Translations under genes and position numbers: made by a program
NCBI RefSeq assembly: GCF_000454065.1
Contig: NZ_KE695652.1
Coordinates: forward strand, 209,291 to 273,290
Origin: Brevibacillus thermoruber 423
GTDB taxonomy: Bacteria; Bacillota; Bacilli; Brevibacillales; Brevibacillaceae
Length of the DNA stretch: 64,000 bases
Direction of reading: 5' to 3'
Notes under the pieces: model-generated
The model's database searches: none
Told to the model about the DNA's origin: nothing
Seen by the model: only the letters and a program-made list of their open reading frames with translations
Shown: positions 42,074-52,385 of the stretch, one piece after another
How the letters are laid out: each line of letters opens with the position of its first letter
How positions within the stretch are numbered: position 1 is the first letter of the stretch

Positions 42074-42904
42074 TTATTTACGCTTCGGATTAATGCAGAT
42101 AACATGCGGGATGGGCTGATGGAACGTTCCCCGCAATTTGTGCCGCAGGGGTGCCGTGATTTCGAAAGGCATTTCGCTTTGGAGCGAAACCAATTGGTAT
42201 TCCCCGGAAAATGACAGGATCAGGTACGTCAAGTGCCGATCGATTCTGATCTGCTCCAGACGAGTCTCAAATGACGAAAGCTTCGCAAATTCCTCCTCAA
42301 CGACAAAAAAAGCATTCACCTCTGTCAGCGCGGCCAACTGATACCCTTTCGACCGGGCGACTCTCACCAGCGCGGCCACCGAACATCCGGTGTGGTTGTC
42401 GTAATCGGGGTAGATGTCGATATGAGCCGGCATGGTCGGATTGTATTCACAGATGATCACACGCGGTCTGAGGGTGGTCAGGCTTTGAAAAATGTAGTAG
42501 TCGTTCCCGTCAATGTCAATCGACAGCAGGTCGATTGGTTCCGTGATGCCCCGTCGGTGCAAAATGGTTTCCAAATGGTTGTCTTCGTCGATCCCGACCT
42601 TTGCCAGGATCGGCACGCACGAATAGTTTCTCACATTGTCCAACAGCGCAAGAAACTTGTTTTGTTCCGCTTCAATCAATACGCCTTTCCAGTCTTTTGT
42701 CCATAAGGCGGCCGTATTGGACAGAAAGAAGCCGTCCCACGCGCCAAATTCCACGCATACTTTTGACGTGGTGCCGATGATCTCGAAAATCTTTTCAATA
42801 ATGCCATCCTCGCCAAATTGGGAATGAATGGTTTTGCGAAAATCAAGCAATCTGGGTTTCCGGGTCGTGTCGCCTGTATCCACCGCCGAGAACCTCCTTT
42901 GCAT
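42074..42904 (-). CDS. FkbM-like SAM-dependent methyltransferase family protein
   Basis: This 276-residue protein has a methyltransferase-like core: SQFGEDGIIEKIF near residue 26, a SAM-loop-like CVEFGAWDGFFLSNTA near residue 43, VLIEAEQNKF, then IDLLSIDIDGNDYYIF near residue 114 and IICEYNP. These resemble FkbM-type methyltransferases, but the target is unknown. It is on the opposite strand to its neighbours, lies between sigG and ymxH, and has visibly lower GC, suggesting acquisition. ATG 42904 has GGTGAGAGG upstream; a longer start at 43060 adds residues without family similarity. Confidence 0.6.
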   Translation of the reverse strand: MQRRFSAVDTGDTTRKPRLLDFRKTIHSQFGEDGIIEKIFEIIGTTSKVCVEFGAWDGFFLSNTAALWTKDWKGVLIEAEQNKFLALLDNVRNYSCVPILAKVGIDEDNHLETILHRRGITEPIDLLSIDIDGNDYYIFQSLTTLRPRVIICEYNPTMPAHIDIYPDYDNHTGCSVAALVRVARSKGYQLAALTEVNAFFVVEEEFAKLSSFETRLEQIRIDRHLTYLILSFSGEYQLVSLQSEMPFEITAPLRHKLRGTFHQPIPHVICINPKRK

Positions 42905-43096
42905 GGCCAACCTCTCACCATACCTTATGTATGGCAAAGAAAAGTGTGTGTCCGCAATTGACCAAGCTGATCGGCCAGGATGGCGCCGCAAACGACTTGC
43001 CGTGACGCCGGTCCAATCTTTCTCCGCTTTTTCACGGGGCATATTTGTCTGCCAGGTCATATACTTGAACTAACGGAGAAAAAGTGGGTGAGGAAA

Positions 43097-43381
43097 ATGG
43101 TCAAGATCTCGGACTTCCAGACCAAAGAAGTGGTGAACATTTTGGACGGCAAGCGGCTGGGGCAGATATCCGACCTGGAGATAGACCTACGCCACGGGCG
43201 GGTGGAGGCGATTGTCGTCCCCGGACCGGGCAAATTCCTCGGGTTCTTTTCAGCGGGCAACGACTACGTGATTCCCTGGCGCAACATCATCAAGATCGGC
43301 AAGGACGTCGTTCTGGTTCGCCTGGAGGAGTCGCTGCGGGTAGAGGCGAAAACCAGCGGGGAAGACGAATACCGGGCTTGA
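43097..43381 (+). CDS. ymxH: YlmC/YmxH family PRC-barrel protein
   Basis: This 94-residue single PRC-barrel domain protein has SDFQTKEVVNILDGKRLGQI, a core ending VVPGPG, and YVIPWRNIIKIGKDVVLV. The family is conserved in spore formers next to sigG and the ylm genes, and is expressed in sporulation in Bacillus. Its role is unknown. ATG 43097 follows GTGAGG; the longer upstream reading has no support. Confidence 0.85.
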   Translation: MVKISDFQTKEVVNILDGKRLGQISDLEIDLRHGRVEAIVVPGPGKFLGFFSAGNDYVIPWRNIIKIGKDVVLVRLEESLRVEAKTSGEDEYRA

Positions 43382-43412
43382 GAAAGGCGAGAGAGAGCCT
43401 TTCTTTTCTTTT
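43382..43412 (+). terminator. Intrinsic terminator after ymxH
   Basis: GAAAGGC (43382-43388) pairs with GCCTTTC (43397-43403), followed by TTTTCTTTT. The following ylm operon then needs its own promoter within the 40 bp before pgeF. Confidence 0.8.
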
Positions 43413-43451
43413 GGGCTGTGGTATCATAAGCCATATAAGGAAGGTGACAAC

Positions 43452-44288
43452 ATGAACGAACCGTTTGTTGGCAGAGAGGGCGGCGCGCTGCTTCATCTGC
43501 GGGAGTGGGAAGAGCGCTTTCCCGGCTTGGCGGCCGGGTTTACCCTCAGGACCGGGGGTGTGAGCGAAGGGCCGTACCACTCTTTTAACATGGGCCTGCA
43601 CGTGGGGGACGACCCGGAACACGTGGTGGCCAACCGGCGCAAGCTGGCGGCGGAGCTGGGCATGCCGTTTGAAGCCTGGACGTGCGCTGACCAGGTGCAC
43701 GGCAGTCGGGTATGCCAGGTGACGTCCCAATCCAAAGGAGCGGGCAGGGAGAGCCTGGACGACGTGATACCGGCGACGGACGGCCTGCATACGGATCAGC
43801 CGGGCGTGCTGCTCACGTCCTTTTATGCCGACTGCGTGCCGCTGTTTTTCCTCGATCCGGCGTCGCGGGCGATCGGCTTGGCCCACGCCGGCTGGAAGGG
43901 GACGGTGGCGCGTATTGCCGAGGAAATGGTGCGGGCGTTTCAGCGTCACTACGGCAGCAGGGCGGAGGAGCTGCTGGTGGCGATCGGTCCTGCTATCGGC
44001 GGCTGCTGCTACGAAGTGGACGAACGAATCATGGAACGGGTGCGGACGGCGGCTGCTCGCTGGGAAGCGGCCGTGATTCCCCGGGAAAACGGCCGGTACA
44101 TGCTGGATCTGCCCCGTCTGAACGAGGAAATTTTGGCGGAATGCGGCGTCGCGCCAGAGCGCGTGCTGCGTACGGGATGGTGTACAAGCTGCCGGACCGA
44201 CCTGTTTTTCTCCCACCGGAAAGAGGCGGGGAAAACGGGACGGATGGCGTCGTTTATCGGGTGGAGAGAGTCTGAAAAGGAGCTGTGA
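43452..44288 (+). CDS. pgeF: Peptidoglycan editing factor PgeF (YlmD, laccase-domain)
   Basis: This 278-residue CNF1/YfiH-fold protein hydrolyses mis-incorporated L-Ser from UDP-MurNAc in characterised homologues. Metal and catalytic residues are visible in DQVHGSRV near residue 79, SFYADCVPLFFLDP near residue 122, GLAHAGWKGTV, and CCYEVDERI. A C-terminal TGWCTSCRTDLFFSHRKEAG completes the family pattern. Its place in the ylm/sepF operon is conserved. Confidence 0.9.
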   Translation: MNEPFVGREGGALLHLREWEERFPGLAAGFTLRTGGVSEGPYHSFNMGLHVGDDPEHVVANRRKLAAELGMPFEAWTCADQVHGSRVCQVTSQSKGAGRESLDDVIPATDGLHTDQPGVLLTSFYADCVPLFFLDPASRAIGLAHAGWKGTVARIAEEMVRAFQRHYGSRAEELLVAIGPAIGGCCYEVDERIMERVRTAAARWEAAVIPRENGRYMLDLPRLNEEILAECGVAPERVLRTGWCTSCRTDLFFSHRKEAGKTGRMASFIGWRESEKEL

Positions 44289-44295
44289 ACGAATC

Positions 44296-45000
44296 GTGAC
44301 GAGAGAGAGGGAAATGCTGAAAGAGAGGCTGGCAGCCGTCGAAGAGCGCATCGCGGCCGCCTGCGCCCGGGCCAACCGGAAGCGGGAAGAGGTGAAAGTC
44401 ATCGCCGTCACCAAGTACGTCGACGCCGACACGATCGGCGATTTGCTGGCCATCGGCGTGGAGCACATCGGGGAAAACCGCGTGCAGGATGCGCTGCCCA
44501 AGTTCGAGCGCTACGGCCACCTGGGGACGTGGCACTTCATCGGCCATCTTCAGACCAACAAGGTAAAAGACGTTGTAGGGAAGTTTCCGTTCATCCACTC
44601 GCTGGACAGGCTGTCGCTCGCCCGGGAGCTGAACAAGCGCGGCGAAGCGCTGAACCGTGTCGTTTCCTGTTTTCTGCAGCTCAATATCTCCGGAGAAGAG
44701 ACAAAATTTGGGCTTAGTCCCAATGACGTATTGGCTTTTTTGCAGGAAACCAGTAATATGAAACATATAAAGATCGTCGGATTGATGACCATGGCGCCTT
44801 TTGTCGAAAATCCCGAGGAGGCGCGTCCCGTGTTCCGCGGCCTGCGCGAATGGAAAGAGCGGATCAACGGCTGGAGCTTTCCGCACGCCGCAATCGACGA
44901 GCTGTCGATGGGCATGTCCAACGATTTTGAAGTGGCGATTGAAGAAGGAGCGACATATATCCGGCTCGGTTCGGTACTGGTAAAGCCGGAATCACCGTAA
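44296..45000 (+). CDS. ylmE: YggS family pyridoxal phosphate homeostasis protein (YlmE)
   Basis: This 234-residue single-domain PLP-binding TIM barrel has the PLP lysine in VIAVTKYVD near residue 36, then [12 protein letters not shown] and [23 protein letters not shown] near residue 134 and [23 protein letters not shown] complete the pattern. The GTG start is 7 bases after pgeF. The family buffers cellular PLP; in this position it is part of the division operon. Confidence 0.93.
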   Translation: MTREREMLKERLAAVEERIAAACARANRKREEVKVIAVTKYVDADTIGDLLAIGVEHIGENRVQDALPKFERYGHLGTWHFIGHLQTNKVKDVVGKFPFIHSLDRLSLARELNKRGEALNRVVSCFLQLNISGEETKFGLSPNDVLAFLQETSNMKHIKIVGLMTMAPFVENPEEARPVFRGLREWKERINGWSFPHAAIDELSMGMSNDFEVAIEEGATYIRLGSVLVKPESP

Positions 45001-45023
45001 CTCCGCACGAGAGGAGGATGGCC

Positions 45024-45449
45024 ATGGGCGTAATGAACAAGATCATGGGGTTCCTGGGATTGGAAAACGAAGAGTACATCGAAGAGACGGTGGAAGAGGA
45101 GCGCGAAGAGCAGGAGCGGGAGTCTTTCACCAAACGGCAGCCGGCGCCTCGCGCCAACAACGTGGTGCCGTTTCAGGCGCGGGAAAAGGAGGGCATTCGG
45201 TTGATTCTATGTGAACCACGGCATTACAGCGACGCGCAGGACATCGCTGACAACCTCCGTCACCGCCGGCCGGTCGTCGTCAACCTGCAGCGGGTGGACA
45301 AGGAACAGGCCAAGCGCATCGTCGACTTTTTGAGCGGAACGGTGTACGCGCTGAACGGAGACATTCAAAAGGTAGGCGACTACATCTTTGTCTGCACGCC
45401 GGATCACGTCGACATCCAGGGTACGATCTCCAGTGTCGTCGAAGAGTAA
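45024..45449 (+). CDS. sepF: Cell division protein SepF
   Basis: SepF forms rings that bundle FtsZ and anchors them to the membrane. The 141 residues have an N-terminal amphipathic membrane-binding helix ([12 protein letters not shown]), an acidic/Gln/Arg linker, and a globular domain from about residue 57. That domain contains [20 protein letters not shown] and [28 protein letters not shown] 45024 is preferred because GAGGAGG directly abuts ATG 45018. Confidence 0.94.
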   Translation: MGVMNKIMGFLGLENEEYIEETVEEEREEQERESFTKRQPAPRANNVVPFQAREKEGIRLILCEPRHYSDAQDIADNLRHRRPVVVNLQRVDKEQAKRIVDFLSGTVYALNGDIQKVGDYIFVCTPDHVDIQGTISSVVEE

Positions 45450-45475
45450 GAGAACTCAGCAAAAAGGGTGAGTGA

Positions 45476-45745
45476 ATGACAACGGCCATATTTACCATCG
45501 TGTATTACGCTTTTACCGTCTATCAATTCATGGTCATTGCCTACGTCCTCATGTCGTGGGTGCCGCAGATGCGGGAAACGCCCATCGGCCAACTGCTGGA
45601 GCGGTTGGTGGAGCCGTTTCTGGCGCCGTTTCGCCGCTTTATCCCGCCGCTCGGCTTTATCGACATCTCGCCGATCGTGGCGTTGATCGCGCTCAACTTC
45701 GCCCACAGGGGTCTCAATGCGATCCTGCAGCAACTGCTGCTGTGA
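45476..45745 (+). CDS. ylmG: YggT family membrane protein (YlmG)
   Basis: This 89-residue protein has two membrane helices (about residues 5-25 and 58-75) separated by the conserved loop VPQMRETPIGQLLERLVEPF then PFRRFIPPLGFIDISPI. The family is linked to division and thylakoid/nucleoid organisation in other organisms; its molecular role is not known. Confidence 0.9.
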   Translation: MTTAIFTIVYYAFTVYQFMVIAYVLMSWVPQMRETPIGQLLERLVEPFLAPFRRFIPPLGFIDISPIVALIALNFAHRGLNAILQQLLL

Positions 45746-45758
45746 GGTGCGTGACGGC

Positions 45759-46532
45759 ATGAGCGTGTTTGATCATTTTCGAAAAGAGGAACGTCCCTTT
45801 GCGGAACGGGCGCTGGAGATGCTGACGCTGACAGAGCGGAAGCAGGCCATGCGCCTTACTGATTTTCTGGACCCGAGGCAGCTTGCGATCATGCAGAGCC
45901 TCACCTCGCAGGTGCGTGACGTCTCCGTTTCGGCCAGCGGGGGCTACGACGGAGCGGAGCGGGTGCGCGTGCTGCTCCATCCCGATTACCTCGTGCCCGA
46001 GCCGGAGGACTACCGCCTGGCCCTGCTGCGGATTGCCGCCGACCAGCGCTTCCGGACACTGGAGCACCGGGATGTGATGGGAGCGCTCCTGAACGTGGGG
46101 CTGAAGCGGGAGAAGTTCGGCGACATGATCGTGGCCGAGGAGGCGATCCATGTCGTCATCGCGGAAGAAGTGGCCGATTTCGTCTGTTCCCAGGTGACGC
46201 ATATTCACCGGACGCCGGTCCAATTCGAGCGGATTGATTGGGAGTCGTTTCAGCCGCCCGCTCCCCGGTTTGCGGAAAAGACAGTCACTGTTCCGTCGCC
46301 GCGCGTCGACGCGGTCGTCGGCGAGGTGTACAACCTGTCGCGGGCAAAGGCGCTGGTGCCGATCCGGGCGGGCAAGCTGAAGGTCAACTGGAAAGTGGTG
46401 GACGACCCGTCGCATCTGCTGGAGCCGGGCGACATGGTGTCGCTGGCCGGATTCGGACGGTTCAAGCTGCTGGACGTGACCGGTCCGACACGGAGTGGAC
46501 GGCTGCGCATGATCGTCGGGCTGGTCACCTGA
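45759..46532 (+). CDS. ylmH: S4-domain RNA-binding protein YlmH
   Basis: This 257-residue protein has an N-terminal region typical of YlmH (FLDPRQLAIMQSL, GGYDGAERVRVLL) and a C-terminal S4 domain from about residue 185. The S4 domain has SRAKALVPIRAGKLKVNWKVV and PGDMVSLAGFGRFKLLD. It binds RNA, and in recent Bacillus work YlmH acts at the ribosome in stalled-complex rescue. ATG 45759 is in the expected place after ylmG. Confidence 0.9.
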   Translation: MSVFDHFRKEERPFAERALEMLTLTERKQAMRLTDFLDPRQLAIMQSLTSQVRDVSVSASGGYDGAERVRVLLHPDYLVPEPEDYRLALLRIAADQRFRTLEHRDVMGALLNVGLKREKFGDMIVAEEAIHVVIAEEVADFVCSQVTHIHRTPVQFERIDWESFQPPAPRFAEKTVTVPSPRVDAVVGEVYNLSRAKALVPIRAGKLKVNWKVVDDPSHLLEPGDMVSLAGFGRFKLLDVTGPTRSGRLRMIVGLVT

Positions 46533-46627
46533 GAGCAGGCTCAATAATTTTGCAAAATCCGGCAGGAAATGCGGCTCTGCCTGTCGAAGAGAATGGGTAC
46601 GACTACCGGGAAAAGTGGGGGGTTCAT

Positions 46628-47122
46628 GTGCCTTTAACGCCATTGGACATACACAATAAGGAATTCAGCACGGGTTTTCGCGGATACAACATTGACGAAG
46701 TGAACGAGTTCCTCGATCAGGTGATCAAGGACTTCGAACTCCTGATAAAGGAAAAAAAGGAACTGGAAGAGCGCGTCGCCATGCTGAACGAGCGGGTGGA
46801 GCACTACAAGAGCCTGGAGGAGAACCTGAGCAAATCCATCCTCGTGGCCCAGGAAACGGCCGAGGATGTCAAGTCCAACGCCCGCAAGGAAGCGCAGTTG
46901 ATCCTGAAGGAAGCGGAGAAAAACGCCGATCGGATCGTCAACGAAGCCCTGGCGAAATCCCGCAAGATCGCAATTGAAATCGAAGAGTTGAAAAAGCGCG
47001 CCTCCGTCTATCGGATGCGCTTCCGCACCCTGCTCGAAGCCCAGTTGGAGATGCTGGAAAACGGGGCGTGGGACGATCTCGAGCAGGCTGATTCCACGAC
47101 GTCCGCCCTGTTGGCGGAATAA
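46628..47122 (+). CDS. divIVA: Cell division/polarity protein DivIVA
   Basis: DivIVA marks strongly curved membrane at poles and septa. The 164 residues match the Bacillus length. The N-terminal domain PLTPLDIHNKEFSTGFRGY binds lipid and leads into NIDEVNEFLDQVIKDFELL. A long coiled coil follows with KARK-rich ESAKSNARKEAQ-type heptads. The GTG start follows GGGGGG and fits the family N terminus. Confidence 0.94.
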   Translation: MPLTPLDIHNKEFSTGFRGYNIDEVNEFLDQVIKDFELLIKEKKELEERVAMLNERVEHYKSLEENLSKSILVAQETAEDVKSNARKEAQLILKEAEKNADRIVNEALAKSRKIAIEIEELKKRASVYRMRFRTLLEAQLEMLENGAWDDLEQADSTTSALLAE

Positions 47123-47126
47123 ACCG

Positions 47127-47156
47127 TTGACGTTCAGGCCATGATGGTACTATAAT
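47127..47156 (+). promoter_or_regulatory. Sigma-A promoter of the ileS T-box leader
   Basis: TTGACG (47127-47132) and a perfect TATAAT (47151-47156) are 18 bp apart, directly after divIVA and before the T-box leader. Confidence 0.75.
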
Positions 47157-47184
47157 ATTTGCAAACTTTTCATCACTGTACCAA

Positions 47185-47472
47185 CGATGAACGGGAAGAG
47201 TACGTGACCAAGCGCTGCCCAGAGAGCCGGGGAGAGGTGAAAGCCCGGCCAGCTGCCGTCGCCGAAAATCACCCGGGAGTTCACAACTGAAAGCCTGCTG
47301 CCGACGTCACGTCCGGCGGGCGAGTAAGGGAGCGCGTCATTCCCGTTACGAATGAAACGAGTGGAGCGGAGCAGCGACTGCCGGCTTGCGGCAGGATGCG
47401 TTCCGTTCAATCAGGGTGGTACCACGGGAGCCTTCTCTCGTCCCTTTTGGGATGAGGGAAGGCTTTTATTTT
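47185..47472 (+). promoter_or_regulatory. T-box riboswitch (isoleucine) before ileS
   Basis: The leader has an AGTA element in stem I (about 47198-47201) and a specifier ATC (isoleucine) at 47268-47270 in a GAAAATCACC context. The T-box core AGGGTGGTACCACGGG is at 47413-47428. The terminator stem (47429-47444 with 47449-47464) and a T-rich tail end it. Uncharged tRNA-Ile should pair with the specifier and T-box to block termination. Confidence 0.92.
47429..47472 (+). terminator. T-box regulated terminator
   Basis: The stem AGCCTTCTCTCGTCCC pairs with GGGATGAGGGAAGGCT (47449-47464), then TTTTATTTT. It competes with the antiterminator formed by the T-box sequence. Confidence 0.88.
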
Positions 47473-47499
47473 GATACCAAGTAGGAGTGAAAACAGGCC

Positions 47500-50286
47500 A
47501 TGGATTACAGCAAAACGTTATCGCTGCCGAAAACCGACTTCCCCATGCGCGGCAACCTGCCGACCCGCGAACCGCAGATACAGGCCCGCTGGGATGAGCA
47601 GGAGATTTACCGGAAAGTGCAGGAGCGGACAAAAGGACGTCCCGCATTCATTCTGCATGACGGTCCTCCGTACGCCAACGGAAACATTCACATCGGCCAC
47701 GCGCTGAACAAAATCCTCAAGGACTTCATCGTCCGCTACAAGTCGATGGCCGGTTTCTGCGCGCCGTACGTGCCCGGCTGGGATACCCACGGGCTGCCGA
47801 TCGAGCAGGCGATCATCAACGCCGAGGGGCTGGACCGCCGCAACATTGAGGTAAACGACTTCCGCAAACGCTGTGAAGCGTACGCCTGGTCCTACATCGA
47901 AAAGCAGCGGGATCAGTTCAAGCGGCTCGGCGTCCGCGGCGACTGGGAAAATCCGTACGTGACGCTGAAACCGGAGTATGAAGCGCGGCAGATCCGCATC
48001 TTCGGCGAGATGGCGAAAAAAGGCTACATCTACAAAGGGCTGCGCTGCGTCTACTGGTCCCCGTCGTCTGAGACGGCTTTGGCGGACGCGGAAATCGAAT
48101 ACAAGGACAAGCGCTCGCCGTCCATTTACGTCAGCTTCCAGGTGACCGACGGCAAGGGCAAACTGGACACGGACACCGGCGTTGTCATCTGGACCACCAC
48201 ACCGTGGACGATTCCGGCCAACCTGGCCATCTCGATTCACCCGGAACTGGAGTACAACGTGGTGAAGGCGGACGGCCGCAAATTCCTGCTGGCGAGCGGT
48301 CTGCTGGAAGCAGCGTCCAAGGAGATCGGCTGGGAGAACGTGGAAGTGCTGGCTGCCTTCAAGGGGAGCGAACTGGAAGGCGTCGTGACCAAGCACCCGT
48401 TTTACGATCGTCCGTCCCCGCTGATCCTGGGCGAACACGTCACCCTGGACGCCGGTACGGGCTGCGTCCACACCGCTCCGGGTCACGGGGAAGACGACTT
48501 CAACGTCGGCCAGAAATACGGTCTCGGCGTGCTCTGTCCGGTTGACCACGAGGGCAAGATGACCGCCGAAGCGCCGGGCTTCGAAGGCATGTTCTACGAG
48601 GACGCCAACAAGGCGGTTACACAAAAGCTGGAAGAAGCGGGAGCGCTCTTGAAGCTGGGCTTCATCACCCACTCCTACCCGCACGACTGGCGGACGAAAA
48701 AGCCGGTCATCTACCGGGCGACCGAGCAGTGGTTTGCATCGATCGACGGCTTCCGCGAACAGATGCTGGAAGCGATCAGAAACGTGCAGTGGCTTCCGCA
48801 CTGGGGCGAAACGCGCCTGGCCAACATGGTGGCCGACCGCGGCGACTGGTGCATCTCCCGTCAGCGCGTCTGGGGCGTGCCGATTCCGATCTTCTACTGC
48901 AAATCCTGCAACGAGCCGGTGATCAACGACACGACGATCGACCACATCGCGGAGCTGTTCCGCAAAGAGGGCTCTTCCGTCTGGTTTGCCCGGGAAGCGA
49001 GCGAACTGGTGCCGCCGGGCCTGACTTGCGAAAAGTGCGGCTGCACGGAGTTCCGCAAAGAGACGGACATCATGGACGTGTGGTTCGACTCCGGCTCCAG
49101 CCACGAAGCGGTGCTGAGAGAGCGGGAAGAGCTGAAATGGCCGGCTGACCTCTACCTGGAAGGCTCGGACCAGTACCGCGGCTGGTTCAACTCGTCGCTC
49201 TCCACGTCGGTGGCCGTTTACGGGACGGCGCCGTACAAGGCGGTGCTGAGCCACGGCTTCGCCCTCGACGGCGAAGGACGCAAAATGTCCAAGTCGCTCG
49301 GCAACGTCATCGTGCCGCAAGAGGTGATCGACAAGCTGGGGGCGGACATCCTGCGCCTGTGGGTAGCGTCCGTGGACTACCAGGCGGACGTGCGGATTTC
49401 CGACGCGATCCTCAACCAGATCGCCGAAGTGTACCGCAAGATCCGCAACACGTTCCGCTTCCTGTTGGGCAACCTGAACGGCTTCGATCCGGCGAAGGAC
49501 CGCGTCCCGTACGAGCAGCTGGGCGAATTGGACCGCTACGTGCTGGCCAAGGCGGCGCAGGTGGTCAAACGGGTGCGCAAGGCGTACGACGACTATCAAT
49601 TCCACACGGTGTTCCACGCCGTTCACAACTTCTGCGTCATTGACCTGTCCGCCTTTTATCTGGACATCTGCAAAGACCGGCTCTATGTGGAAGCGCCCGA
49701 CAGCATCAAGCGCCGCGCCGCGCAGACCGTCATGTATGACTGCCTGTTGAACCTGGTGAAGCTGGTGGCGCCGATCCTGCCGCACACCGCAGACGAAGTG
49801 TGGAGCTACATCCCGGGCGTGGCCGAGGAAAGCGTGCAGCTGACCGACATGCCGGAGGCAAACGAACAGCATCTCGGCTTCGCGGCAGACATGGAGAGCA
49901 AGTGGGACGCGTTCCTGGCGGTGCGCGACGAAGTGCTGAAAGCGATGGAAGAAGCACGCCGCAACAAAGTGTTCGGCAACTCCGTCGACGCCAAGCTGGC
50001 GCTCTATCCGCAAACGGAAGAGGTGGCACGCGTCTTGTCCGCCATGGATGACCTGGCCGACCTGTTCATCGTCGCCCATGTGGATCTGCATCCGCACGGT
50101 GCCAGCGTGCCGGCCGAAGCGGCTGCGCTGGAAGGCATCGCGGTCGTCGTCGCTCCCGCTGACGGTGTCAAGTGCGAACGCTGCCGCGTGGTGAAGCAGG
50201 ACGTCGGGGCGGACAGCGCCCATCCGACCCTCTGCAAGCGCTGCGCGACAATTGTACACGAACACTACGCCCACGTGGCGGAATAA
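47500..50286 (+). CDS. ileS: Isoleucyl-tRNA synthetase
   Basis: This class I synthetase charges tRNA-Ile. The 928 residues have HIGH (HIGHALNK near residue 64), the editing domain with [18 protein letters not shown] ([12 protein letters not shown] near residue 592) and a C-terminal Zn ribbon with [11 protein letters not shown] and CKRC. Length and sequence fit the bacterial (mupirocin-sensitive) class. It is controlled by the T-box and ended by a terminator. Confidence 0.97.
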   Translation: MDYSKTLSLPKTDFPMRGNLPTREPQIQARWDEQEIYRKVQERTKGRPAFILHDGPPYANGNIHIGHALNKILKDFIVRYKSMAGFCAPYVPGWDTHGLPIEQAIINAEGLDRRNIEVNDFRKRCEAYAWSYIEKQRDQFKRLGVRGDWENPYVTLKPEYEARQIRIFGEMAKKGYIYKGLRCVYWSPSSETALADAEIEYKDKRSPSIYVSFQVTDGKGKLDTDTGVVIWTTTPWTIPANLAISIHPELEYNVVKADGRKFLLASGLLEAASKEIGWENVEVLAAFKGSELEGVVTKHPFYDRPSPLILGEHVTLDAGTGCVHTAPGHGEDDFNVGQKYGLGVLCPVDHEGKMTAEAPGFEGMFYEDANKAVTQKLEEAGALLKLGFITHSYPHDWRTKKPVIYRATEQWFASIDGFREQMLEAIRNVQWLPHWGETRLANMVADRGDWCISRQRVWGVPIPIFYCKSCNEPVINDTTIDHIAELFRKEGSSVWFAREASELVPPGLTCEKCGCTEFRKETDIMDVWFDSGSSHEAVLREREELKWPADLYLEGSDQYRGWFNSSLSTSVAVYGTAPYKAVLSHGFALDGEGRKMSKSLGNVIVPQEVIDKLGADILRLWVASVDYQADVRISDAILNQIAEVYRKIRNTFRFLLGNLNGFDPAKDRVPYEQLGELDRYVLAKAAQVVKRVRKAYDDYQFHTVFHAVHNFCVIDLSAFYLDICKDRLYVEAPDSIKRRAAQTVMYDCLLNLVKLVAPILPHTADEVWSYIPGVAEESVQLTDMPEANEQHLGFAADMESKWDAFLAVRDEVLKAMEEARRNKVFGNSVDAKLALYPQTEEVARVLSAMDDLADLFIVAHVDLHPHGASVPAEAAALEGIAVVVAPADGVKCERCRVVKQDVGADSAHPTLCKRCATIVHEHYAHVAE

Positions 50287-50307
50287 CTTCATCCGACAAG
50301 CTGTACG

Positions 50308-50348
50308 GCCCTGCCTGTGCCCCTGTGGTGAGGCAGGGCTGTTTTTTT
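50308..50348 (+). terminator. Intrinsic terminator after ileS
   Basis: GCCCTGCCT (50308-50316) pairs with AGGCAGGGC (50331-50339), followed by seven T. Confidence 0.9.
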
Positions 50349-50476
50349 GTCTGCCGGGTCCCTCCAAAAAGGCGGCCAACCGCTGCCGGTACTGCCGAGG
50401 GGCAGGCGAGGGTTATTTTCACTGTCCGCAAGACATACTACCCATCAAGGAAATCAAACAGAGGAGGGTGGCATGC

Positions 50477-51238
50477 GTGGACAAGGAGAAGCTGGCTGGA
50501 TTCAGGGAGCGGCTGCTGCAGGAAAAGCGGGAGCTGGAGGAGCGGGTACAGGCCCACTACGGCATGCGGGAGCAGATGGCGACATCCCTGCAGGAGTTTT
50601 CCATGTACGACAATCACCCGGCCGACATTGGCAGCGAGCTGTTTGAGCGCGAAAAAGACCTCGCGCTGGACAGTCTGGACCGGGAGACGCTGAAGGAGAT
50701 CGACCAGGCGCTCACCCGCATGGACGAAGGGACGTACGGGCGCTGCACCGTCTGCGGGCAGCCCATCCCGGAAGAGCGGCTGGAGGCACTGCCCCACGCC
50801 CAAACCTGCAAGGAACACGCGCCGGCGCCCAACATCAACGAGTCCCGTCCGATCGAGGAGGAGTTTTTGCAGCCGCCGTTTGGCCGCACCTCGCTGGACG
50901 AAAAGGAAGGGCAGAACGGCTTCGACGGAGAGGACGCCTGGCAGATTGTTGAGGCGTGGGGAACGTCAAGCACGCCGTTTTCCTATGTGGACAACGACAA
51001 GACCGACTACAAGGAGATGTACGTGGAGAGCGACGAGGCGGACGGGTCCGTCGAGGCCGTCGAGCAGATCGGCTACACGGACATGGACGGCTACCACGGT
51101 CCGGAAAGCGTCAATTTCATGCGCAGCGGCACCTATGAGGAGTACATGCGCAAAGGGGAAGGAAAGGGCATGTTCCTTGATTACGAAGCGTATCTGCGGG
51201 AGCGGGCGGAGCGCGAAGGACGCGACGACCTGTTGTGA
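50477..51238 (+). CDS. TraR/DksA-type zinc-finger protein, YteA family
   Basis: This 253-residue protein has an N-terminal coiled coil (residues 1-60), then a DksA-like region LDSLDRETLKEIDQALTRMD and the zinc motif GRCTVCGQPIPEERLEA. The third Cys lies in AQTCKEH. The C-terminal half is acidic and aromatic, with YGPES-like and GYHGPESVNFM segments seen in YteA/YlyA proteins of spore formers. YlyA in Bacillus sits at this locus and affects sigma-G-dependent genes. GTG 50477 has GGAGGG upstream. Confidence 0.82.
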   Translation: MDKEKLAGFRERLLQEKRELEERVQAHYGMREQMATSLQEFSMYDNHPADIGSELFEREKDLALDSLDRETLKEIDQALTRMDEGTYGRCTVCGQPIPEERLEALPHAQTCKEHAPAPNINESRPIEEEFLQPPFGRTSLDEKEGQNGFDGEDAWQIVEAWGTSSTPFSYVDNDKTDYKEMYVESDEADGSVEAVEQIGYTDMDGYHGPESVNFMRSGTYEEYMRKGEGKGMFLDYEAYLRERAEREGRDDLL

Positions 51239-51250
51239 GGAGCACATGAG

Positions 51251-52369
51251 ATGCAGATCGAACGCGTGGAGACCTACCCGCTGCTCTATCGGCTGGCGCA
51301 GCCGTACGGCGACGCCAACGGCTGCAAGAAGTACCGCACTTGTTACTTGATCCGCATCATCACGACCTCCGGGGCCGACGGATGGGGAGAAGCGGTGGAC
51401 TGGCTGCCGACGCTGGACAAGGGATTTCACGAGCGAATCGTTCCGTACCTCATGGGCAAACGGGTGACGGACCGCCTGCGCCTGGTGGAGGTCATCGGCA
51501 AATGGCATCAACGCTCCGCGGCGGCGGTCAGCATGGCCCTGACCGAGATCGCTGCCAAACTGGCCGGCTTGTCCGTCTGCGAGCTGTGGGGAGGGGCGTA
51601 CCACACCAGCATCCCGGTTTACGCGTCCTTTCAATCCTACAGCGAGCGGCCGGATTGGGCGGAGCATTCCGTCCGGCTGGTGGAACAACAGGTGCAGGCC
51701 GGATTTCGCCGCATCAAGGTGAAAATCGGGGGCCGTTCCTGGCAGGAAGACCGCCGTCACATCGAGCGGCTGATGGCGTCGCTGCCGGCAGACGTCCAGG
51801 TGGCGGTAGACGCCAACCAAAGCTACGATCTGGCCGCCGCCCGGCAGTGGGAACAGGTCTTTTCCCGTCATAAGAACTGGATGTGGCTGGAAGAACCGAT
51901 GCCGATGGAGCGGACGGAGGAGTACGCCAAATTGCGGCAGGCGCTGTCGATTCCGCTGGCCGGCGGAGAAAACCTGATCCACTGCCACCAGTACCTGCCG
52001 CTCTTGAAGCAGGGAGCAGTCGACATCATCCAGCCCGATCCGATGCATGCCGACGGGGTGGACGGCTTTCGCTTCAATTTGCAGGTGGGGCGGCAGTTCG
52101 GGCACCGCGTCTCTCCGCACGTGTTTGACGGATCGCTGGCTCGTTTGTACGCGATATACGCGCAGGCGTGTCTCCCGGCGTGGAGCAAAATGGATGCCGA
52201 CCCGATCGAACCGGTGGAGTGGGACGTCATGGAAAATCCGTTTACCCGTCTGTTTCCCGTCACCCCGGTCAACGGACAGGTGGCCCTGCCCGGAGGAGCG
52301 GGCATCGGCGTGGAGCCGGATTGGCAGATTATCAATGCGTTGCGCTGGGATGGCAGCGCATACGCGTGA
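51251..52369 (+). CDS. Enolase-superfamily enzyme (mandelate racemase/muconate lactonising type)
   Basis: This 372-residue protein has an N-terminal capping domain and a TIM barrel. Catalytic motifs visible are KVKIGG near residue 157 (KxK), [10 protein letters not shown] near residue 182 (first metal Asp), WLEEPMPME (second acidic ligand), LAGGENL, and VSPHVFDGS. Possible activities are dipeptide epimerase, acid-sugar dehydratase or racemase. It is 12 bases after the YteA-type gene and is followed by an MFS transporter, which may move its substrate. Confidence 0.75.
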   Translation: MQIERVETYPLLYRLAQPYGDANGCKKYRTCYLIRIITTSGADGWGEAVDWLPTLDKGFHERIVPYLMGKRVTDRLRLVEVIGKWHQRSAAAVSMALTEIAAKLAGLSVCELWGGAYHTSIPVYASFQSYSERPDWAEHSVRLVEQQVQAGFRRIKVKIGGRSWQEDRRHIERLMASLPADVQVAVDANQSYDLAAARQWEQVFSRHKNWMWLEEPMPMERTEEYAKLRQALSIPLAGGENLIHCHQYLPLLKQGAVDIIQPDPMHADGVDGFRFNLQVGRQFGHRVSPHVFDGSLARLYAIYAQACLPAWSKMDADPIEPVEWDVMENPFTRLFPVTPVNGQVALPGGAGIGVEPDWQIINALRWDGSAYA

Positions 52370-52385
52370 CGCGAGGGAGTACGGT

